Below are positions 57,465-64,000 of a DNA stretch of 64,000 bases, in pieces; the stretch's first letter is position 1; each line of letters starts with the position of its first letter. This stretch comes from Oscheius tipulae. Its lineage: Eukaryota > Nematoda > Chromadorea > Rhabditida > Rhabditidae. The notes under the pieces are model-generated. The model was not told the DNA's origin and made no database searches. It was given only the letters and a program-made list of their open reading frames with translations. The position numbers were made by a program, and so were the translations under genes. The stretch covers positions 4,278,001-4,342,000 of the forward strand of contig JASJZH010000003.1 in the NCBI GenBank assembly GCA_037178975.1, in the 5' to 3' direction.

Positions 57465-60377
57465 ATGGAAGAAGAACCAGTTGCGTCTACTTCGGGCTCC
57501 TCCGCATCTCCCCAAAGTCCTCCCGAAAATGAGACCGTATCATACCAGCAGTTACTCGAGAAGTACAGTTTACAACAGAAAGAACTCGAAAAGTAGGACA
57601 TTACAAAAGGATGCCTTAAAAAATCTTGTTCAGATCAGAAGAACAGGCTTCGGAGTACCGAGAGAAGTTGATAAAGACAATTCGCGAGAGAGATCTCAAT
57701 GAGGAATTGTTGAAAAACATTCGAGACGAGACGAAGAAAGAGACGGAAGATTTGAAGAGAAAACTTCGAGATCACGAGATCCAGTTGAAGGCGGTCCAGG
57801 TTCGAGCCTTATACATTTTCCGTAAACTTATCGTGACAGGACAAGGCGACGGCAAGGGAAGCTCATTTCAATGTGACAACGAAAGATCTTACGACCAAAT
57901 ACAACGCCTCCATCACACAGGTTTGAACTTTTGTCTTTCCTACTGCCAACGAAGGAGAGGGTGTTCTGTTTGATCAGCTGACAGCCCTGAAAGAATGAGA
58001 GAAATGATTGAGTGGATTCGTTTAAATTCATGGATAAGCGTCTTTTGCAGTTGACAAAGAAGGCCGATCAGGCCGAGAAGGACAAAAACGAAGCTGTCAT
58101 CAAATATGCTACCCGAGAAGCTGAGATCATGCGAATGAGGGCCGATCTCCAAAAGAAGGATCAGGTTATATTCTATTTGTCTTTTTTTGAAAGATGACGT
58201 TTAGGAATTGAAAGAGGCAGTGGCAGCAAAAAAAGATCTGGAAAGCTGTCAGGCAGCAGACAATGTCGATCAGTTGGAGAAAACTGTCAATTCCCTCCGA
58301 GTGGATCTGGAAAAGATGAAACACGAACGGTTCGATCTGGAGAATAGACTAAAAATGAGTGAGAAACGAGTCGAGGTTAGTTGTCAGAGCGAGAACAATA
58401 ACTCAAGTTGTTTAGGCTGGGCAGACTTCAATGTCAGAGCTGAGACAACAATGTGAAGTCCTTCGAAAACAATTGATTCAGATGAAAGACGAAAAAGGAC
58501 AACTGTCCGAGGAAAACAGACAAATGACCCAGAAAGTGCAGGTAAAATTGTTTTGATCACATTGAGTCATCAGAACTTTTAGCAACAGGAAAATAGGATT
58601 CAGCTAGAGACAGACAGTATGAGCAAGTCCTGTTCTGATATGGAGACGAGACTGAAAGACACCTGTTCGGATGTATCTCGTCTGAAGGAGGAGAACAAAC
58701 AACTGCATCAACAGGTGGATTCCGTGGGAAGAGAAAACTTAGAACTTCTGACGAAGCTACAAGATCTTGAAGATAAACTGCAATTGGAAGAGGAGGCCCA
58801 TGAAAAGGCCAGAATAGAAGCGGACAGATTGAAAGACATCGAGGGTAAAGTCAAAAAGTGAGACAGTTATTTACCACCATACCCCACTTTTTCTAGAAGT
58901 TTGGCTGCTGCCATTTCAGCCAAAAATGCTCAAGAAAATGCTGAGAAAGACAGAGATACTGCAGAAAAAGAAGCCGAGGCCTGTAGACAGCAGGCTGAAA
59001 GGATGCTTCAGATTACGGAACAACTGACCCAAAGGAATAGTCAACTGTCGAGTGAGGCAGAAGAAGTGAGAGAGAAGAATCGCCGTCTGGAACAGAAATT
59101 AGTCGAGACTCAAGGAGCTTTAGCAAGAGTCAGTAGTCGGTTGGAGGACAAAGAGAAGGTTTTGTCCGAAGCACAAGGGACGAATGAGAGTGAAAGTAGT
59201 CGACTGAAAGAGGAACTGAGGGCAGCGATCAACAAGGAGAAGGAATCGAGTTCCAAGCTTCTGGAGATCAAAAACGACTACGCAGCCTACAAAAAGAAAC
59301 AGGCTGCCAGCTTGAAGGAACTTAAACTGGAATTGGCACAACTCCGAAGACAGACAGACTTAAGTCAATCCGAGACTTACTTGTCAGTCGATGGGGTGCC
59401 GAGTATGAGTTCTCGGTCAAGAACGAGTTCCTTGACAAGTTTGGATCGAGTTACGGTGAGTCTTAGGTCCAAAAAAAACTAAATTTTGGTACATGTAGAG
59501 TGGTTCCCAAGAAGAGACGGCTTCCATCAAACAGCCAGTGGAGGAGATTAATCCGACTCTCCAGCAGACAATGATAGACAAGATTGTCATGCTGCAAAGA
59601 AAGTTGGCCAGAAGAACAGAAAAGATCGAGTTTCTGGAAGAACACGTTAGGCAGTGTCTAGAAGAGCTCCAGGTACTGTAACTGGTTTCTTCGTATTTCG
59701 CGCGTTTTTCTGAATAACACAGGGGTTCATACTCGGAGTCTACACTAAAAAAACGCATGTACTAGGTAGAAAAGCACAAAATACGCGACAGGATTCCCTC
59801 ACGAAGAGTACTATCGCATTTCAGAAAAAGACCAAGATCATCCAGCATTTTGCTCTTCGAGAAGAGGCTTCCCTTCTACTTCCGTCCGATACCTCACTAG
59901 AACAGGTATAATCTTTATTCTGTTTGTTTTTATCCAAATATCGAACTTTCAGCTTTTTGTTTGCTGCGAAATCGTTCAGGCAAGTTTCGCTCGTGCGTGC
60001 TGTGAACGATTTGGTTTTAGTACTGGTCGAAGAGAATATTTCCAGATTCCGGCAGTCAAAAAAGGCTCCAGTTATGCTCTAATGGGGTCGATGTTCACCA
60101 CGGGAGAGAAGAAGGCCCTCCAATTGGCAACCGAGGTCAACAGCCGACTTCAAGCTGTTCTGGAAGACACTCTCATGAAGAATATCACTTTAAAGGTCCA
60201 AACTCTCTTATCTTGAATGGGCTATTTCAATTTGAAGTACTCTTACAGCAATTTGAATGAACCTATTGTTCAGAAAAATACGCTAGTTTTCAGACAAACG
60301 TCGACACTCTCTCCTCGGAAATCAGTCGTTTATCGCGAGAGAACCGTCTTCTCACCCTTACTCAATCAAGAGACTAG
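57465..60377 (+). CDS. Coiled-coil protein CCDC186 / CCCP-1
   Basis: Long coiled-coil protein, roughly 700 residues, that in C. elegans and mammals works with RAB-2 and EARP at the trans-Golgi in dense-core vesicle biogenesis. It starts MEEEPVASTSGSSASPQSPP. Heptad-rich exons follow (for example TIRERDLNEELLKNIRDETK, NSLRVDLEKMKHERFDLENR, KDRDTAEKEAEACRQQAERM). The C-terminus is family-diagnostic: MIDKIVMLQRKLARRTEKIE, FLEEHVRQCLEELQKKTKII, QHFALREEASL, then NSRLQAVLEDTLMKNITLK and DTLSSEISRLSRENRLL, matching the CCDC186 tail (QAVLEDTLLKNITLKENL). A Ser-rich linker (SMSSRSRTSSLTSL) interrupts the coil at about 59400. It ends LTQSRD. An exon fragment is duplicated upstream at 56139-56214. Confidence 0.85.
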
Positions 60378-60547
60378 TCAGCTTTTAACGGTTTCTCCCC
60401 ACATTCCTCCTCAAAACAGGTGCATCATTTATGCCAAACTATCTCCTCTCCCTTTCCTGTGATAAATTTCCTAATATCAAAATGAAGATTCTATAGATAA
60501 AAGCTTTATTATCGCACTCTGACTAGGAAGAAGGGCTATTGAATCTG

Positions 60548-60757
60548 TCAGTAGACTTCCTCCTCTTCGAAGTAGGTTACGGTCGTGGGACAAAGTCGGG
60601 CGAAGTGCTCGTCGCCCTGTAATTTGTTTAGAAAGTATTTTGAAATGCAACCAATTACCTGAAAAGTGAAAATGCGGTGTGAGTCAATCACTCGTTCTCT
60701 AGCGAAATCTTGGACAAGGACTGTATGATCGACGGGACGGAGATATGACGAAAAGAA
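60548..60757 (-). other. Unassigned coding-like block (two putative exons)
   Basis: On the minus strand a stretch reading SFSSYLRPVDHTVLVQDFAR and ERVIDSHRIFTFQ ends at a good donor (CAG|gtaatt). After an intron of about 45 nt with a tttctaaacaaattacag acceptor it continues GDEHFARLCPTTVTYFEEEE, ending VY and TGA at 60548. Both parts stay in one frame across the intron, which looks like a real C-terminal gene end. No ATG exists upstream in frame (a TAA precedes it), and the only phase-compatible acceptor inside (tcatacag) would need a phase-1 donor not seen in paxillin's last exon. It may be an alternative last exon of paxillin or the end of another gene. Confidence 0.35.
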
Positions 60758-60803
60758 TTACTAAGAAAACAGAAGTGAGTTTTGAGCAAAAGATTCTTCT
60801 GGA

Positions 60804-63227
60804 CTACGGTCTGTAGTCTGCCGAAGGCGTCAAAGCGAAAGTTTGATTGTAGCATTTGTGACAAAAGGGACGTCTGTCGACCTCCTTAAAGGTTCCCTTC
60901 GTCAGCTGCCGATTGCAGTAAGTACAACGGAAGTGTTCCGGATGGTACTTGTTGCCGATGGCAGTCACACATCTACCACTGATTGGATGGCGACATTGGA
61001 CACAGAGACTGCCTCTCTTCTCATGATAATGCTGCTCACAGAGAGGCATTCCATTGTGATCGAAGAAGGACCCTCCGTCAAAATGGACACCACACATCTG
61101 AACACGGCAATCGACATCGGGTTAGAACAGTTGAAATCGAGTTAGTCCAAATAACTGACCTGACAGACGAAACAATCCGGATGCCAATGTGTTCCCAAAG
61201 CCGTGATAAAGTTCGCCTTGATGGGCTGTTGACAACCGGTGCACTTGGGAGCGAACAGCTTGAAGAAGTCGTCGCGGCAGTAAACTTGACCGTTCTGAAT
61301 TCATCTCAATTCATTTTATTTCAATTCACTTTACCTTCTCATGGAATCCAGTTTCTCCTAACTCACGTCCACATTGTGCACAGTTGAAGCACTGAACATG
61401 GTAGTTGCGGTTAAGAGCGGTCACACAACGCTGGAAATGATTCAGAAGAATGAACAGATCAAGATGACTCACATCCTTGATGGGTCCGCTGCATCCAGCA
61501 CACTTTGGACTGAACTGAATGTGGTAGTCATCCTCACAGTAAGCACGACCGTTCCGTTCGAAGAAGTTTCGGTGCCCGAGCTCACAGCCACACTCGCAGC
61601 AGACATAATGCTCCGGATGCCACATTTTGCCCATAGCGATAACGACTTGGCCCACAATTGGCTTTCCACAATGAGCACAGTCTCCTTTGGGAATGGTCGA
61701 GATTCCGTGACGACTACTGATATCTCCATTGTTGAGAGTTCCGATCATAGAGTCAGCATGGGACAGATCTCTGCTGGGGGATCGACCTCCTCTCTGAAAC
61801 AGTTTTGACCTCTCGGAAATCAATGTGTCGTCTTCGATGTCCTGTTGACATAGCATAAGTCGCTCTGAAGCACGGAGGCGCTACCTACGCTCGCTCGCGC
61901 GCCTTGGCATTTTGTAAGCAAACAGTCTCAAACGGTCTATGTTCGGTTAGAAAGACTTCAAAATGAGAGGAAAAGAGAAGACTCACCACATCGTTGTAAG
62001 ACTGAGCTTGACTGGGACCGCCGAGACTTCTTCGAGAGCTGTAATGGTCAAATCGTTGTTGCAGTTCGCGCATCATTTTCTCTTCTGATTAGTCTTTTTG
62101 AAAGAGAAATATGGAGGGAGATAGAAGAGTTGCGGATGGCGAGCTCGAAAACCGGTCGACGGAGAAGAGGGAGCGCGGGAAGATGCTCGCGGTCTGTGAG
62201 GGGGCGGGCAATCACATGCTCTCTACCGGAAAAAAGCGACTCTCAAAGTTAATTTCAATTCGGGTATTAGTTTTGATGACAATTGACTCACTCAGGGATG
62301 TCATCTAGTTGGTTGAACAGTGAATGAACACTGGGTCGTTCTGTAGCATTTACACGAGCTGCTGGAGGAACATCTGAACAAAAAGACAAGGGTTATGGCA
62401 AACAACAAAAACCGTCGTGACTTCGTCGTTTGTCTCTTTCGTCTGAATAGCTGTTAACCATCTGTTCAATGTTGTCCAAGTCATGACTCTGGCCTCTGAA
62501 ACGCAACAATCACAGCACTCTTTTCAGGGTTAGAGAACACTGGGTGTCATTAAATGAGAGACTCACCTGGTTTCTCTCCTGGTCTGTTCCTGATAAATAG
62601 GCTCCAAATCCTCTCTCGACTGAGAGTATCTGTCACCCAGGTTGGCTCGTCTCAATACTTCTGTTGTGTGTTGAAGATCGGACAGAAGTGCTTCTGGAAC
62701 GAATCAGTTTTTACCACTCCAATATCGATCCCAATCTCTCGGAGAAAGTCTGCACCCTCCCATGCTTTACAACATCCGAGTTTTGTGCTTGTTGCCGCGG
62801 CTGGCAAGAGAGCGAGGAAACAAACGAGGCGGCACATATGTTTTGAATAGCTTCGCGCCAGAAGAAAGACTCAAGTTCTGAATGCCTCATATTCTACTCG
62901 GATTCTACTAGTTCCCGAGTTGAAAGCGGATAGACTACACCATTTGAGTCGACCTTTTCTCTTCTCAGGACTACCATCTGTCGTGCCTGTGGCTATTTAC
63001 CAGGTTTTCTTTGCTCACAGCGTGTGAAATCTCTATTTTTGGTGTTCTCAGACGCTCCTCTTCGTGTGAAAGTGTTTACTATATTTCGGAGGTTCAAGAC
63101 TAGAAGAACCCTTTCGCGGCCGATCGAAATGAGGCTTGGGTTAGTAGATAGGGAAAAGTTACTTTCACACTGGAACTCTACCTAGTGCTGGCTTGACAGC
63201 ATCGGCAAAGCGATCGTCGCCTGGCAT
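60804..63227 (-). CDS. Paxillin (LD motifs plus four LIM domains)
   Basis: Focal-adhesion scaffold at integrin attachments; in nematodes it is needed at muscle attachment sites. [15 protein letters not shown] at 63227 is joined over a 490-nt intron to [16 protein letters not shown], giving an LD1 motif (LEALLSDLQ, compare LDALLADLE). Further LD-like segments are [16 protein letters not shown] and [11 protein letters not shown]. Four LIM domains follow in order: [20 protein letters not shown] with [60 protein letters not shown] with [20 protein letters not shown]; and [20 protein letters not shown] with [19 protein letters not shown]. All zinc ligands appear present. The tail [13 protein letters not shown] is longer than vertebrate paxillin's. 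The number of LD motifs (about three) is less than the five of vertebrates. Confidence 0.9.
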
Positions 63228-64000
63228 CGGGCGCTGCAAATGCACATTGGAATAATGAAACTATGTATGAAAGTACTTGGAAGAAAAAAGGATTTTCTGT
63301 TAATCTCATTAGTCCATAAAAGAACATACTTATATGAACTGTGAAAACCCAAAAGTAAACATGGATTTGTGACGGAAATCAATGGATCGAGTGTTGATCA
63401 CACACGCGGGCAGCTGAGACACCCTCGGGGAGAAGCGGGGCGTGGTCGAAACGAGCGAAAAACTTGCAAAAAGAAGATTCGGACTCTGTGCCAACAATCC
63501 GAAAGAGCTGCGAAGAGAGATCTTGTCCCGTCTCCGACTGGATGAAGCGCACTAATGACCAGATGTGCCCCTCGACCAGAGCTGTGAATATTTTATTTCA
63601 GAATGGTTGAATGTTTCAGTAGAGAAATCCAATTACTGGGGCCTACCGTTATTACTTGATGTTATTGTATGTTAGAATAGCAAACACCGACCTTCTCTTG
63701 GTTACATGTGCACAGACAGCTGTTACTCACCTAGATCTTGCACTGCCGACATTTATCCGTAGGGGTCGTTGAGCGTAGATATTCTATAACAAAATCTGGG
63801 ATATGCTAGACGAAGAAACACGGAAAGAGGTTATCAGAGGGTTATCAGATAGCGAAAGGCGCCTGATACGCCATGAGCCACATGAGAGAGGTGGTTAGGT
63901 AAAAAGTGTTATGTAAACTCAAACCAGTAGTTATACGACTCAGAAAGACATAGTTTTTATTTTTAAAAATCTCCTACGAGATCGTGAAATTTTGACCGGT
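63228..64000. other. Paxillin upstream region
   Basis: Contains the paxillin promoter. On the plus strand, 63418-63555 is a 45-codon charged open stretch (EKLAKRRFGLCANNPKELRR, then EILSRLRLDEAH, TAA) with no ATG; its origin is unknown. The right end is A/T-rich with a short direct repeat (ggttatcag, about 63830-63850). No other feature seen. Confidence 0.4.

Overview
This window is nuclear DNA of a nematode. The genes are split by many very short introns, mostly about 35-50 nt, with GT-AG borders and acceptors such as ttttag, tttcag and ttgcag. Two families are strongly nematode-associated: a Patched-related membrane protein (1-3588, minus) and a ground-like domain protein (20081-20470, plus). 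Acceptors do not show a uniform TTTTCAG, so the clade is left open; species was not determined. All gene models below were spliced by eye from conserved protein blocks, GT/AG borders and frame continuity, so individual splice sites may be off by a few bases.

Layout, left to right. 0-7 kb: Patched-related gene running off the left edge, then a borealin-like gene. 7-12 kb: a citron-like gene without a kinase domain, head-to-head with borealin. 12-16 kb: a decayed non-LTR retrotransposon, a Ly6/uPAR GPI-anchored protein and a CRIB-domain protein. 16-18.5 kb: UDP-glucose pyrophosphorylase. 20-22 kb: ground-like protein and a C1GALT/COSMC-type glycosyltransferase. 22-28 kb: an ATF2/ATF7-like bZIP factor and CCT5. 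28.8-33 kb: a MATH-BTB protein and a PPM1D-like PP2C phosphatase. 33-38 kb: a dual-specificity phosphatase and an atypical SLC6 transporter. 38.4-41.6 kb: a small coiled-coil protein, mitochondrial ribosomal protein mL45, SEM1/DSS1 and an RPP25-like Alba protein. 42-44 kb: eRF1. 46-50.7 kb: SREBP. 50.8-54.7 kb: legumain, a Thr-rich secreted protein and a possible Cys-rich peptide. 57-60.4 kb: CCDC186/CCCP-1. 60.5-63.2 kb: paxillin.

Most genes are housekeeping (translation termination, chaperonin, proteasome, mitoribosome, RNase P/MRP) or cytoskeletal and signalling genes, and most neighbours are functionally unrelated. Some neighbourhoods may be meaningful. Borealin and citron, both cytokinesis factors, share a 417-bp divergent promoter. 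The PPM1D-like and dual-specificity phosphatases, both of families that dampen stress MAPK signalling, share a 265-bp divergent promoter about 10 kb from an ATF2/7-type bZIP gene. Three genes for secreted products lie close together on the minus strand at 50.8-54.7 kb.

Repeats are few: a foldback element in two copies (4457-4590 and in a citron intron, 8380-8545), the retrotransposon relic, and a patch of decayed repeats at 55.86-56.40 kb that contains a near-identical copy of a CCDC186 exon fragment. I found no convincing tRNA, rRNA or CRISPR array and no single clearly new system. The least explained items are an unassigned coding-like block beside paxillin (60548-60757), the kinase-less citron, and the foldback family.
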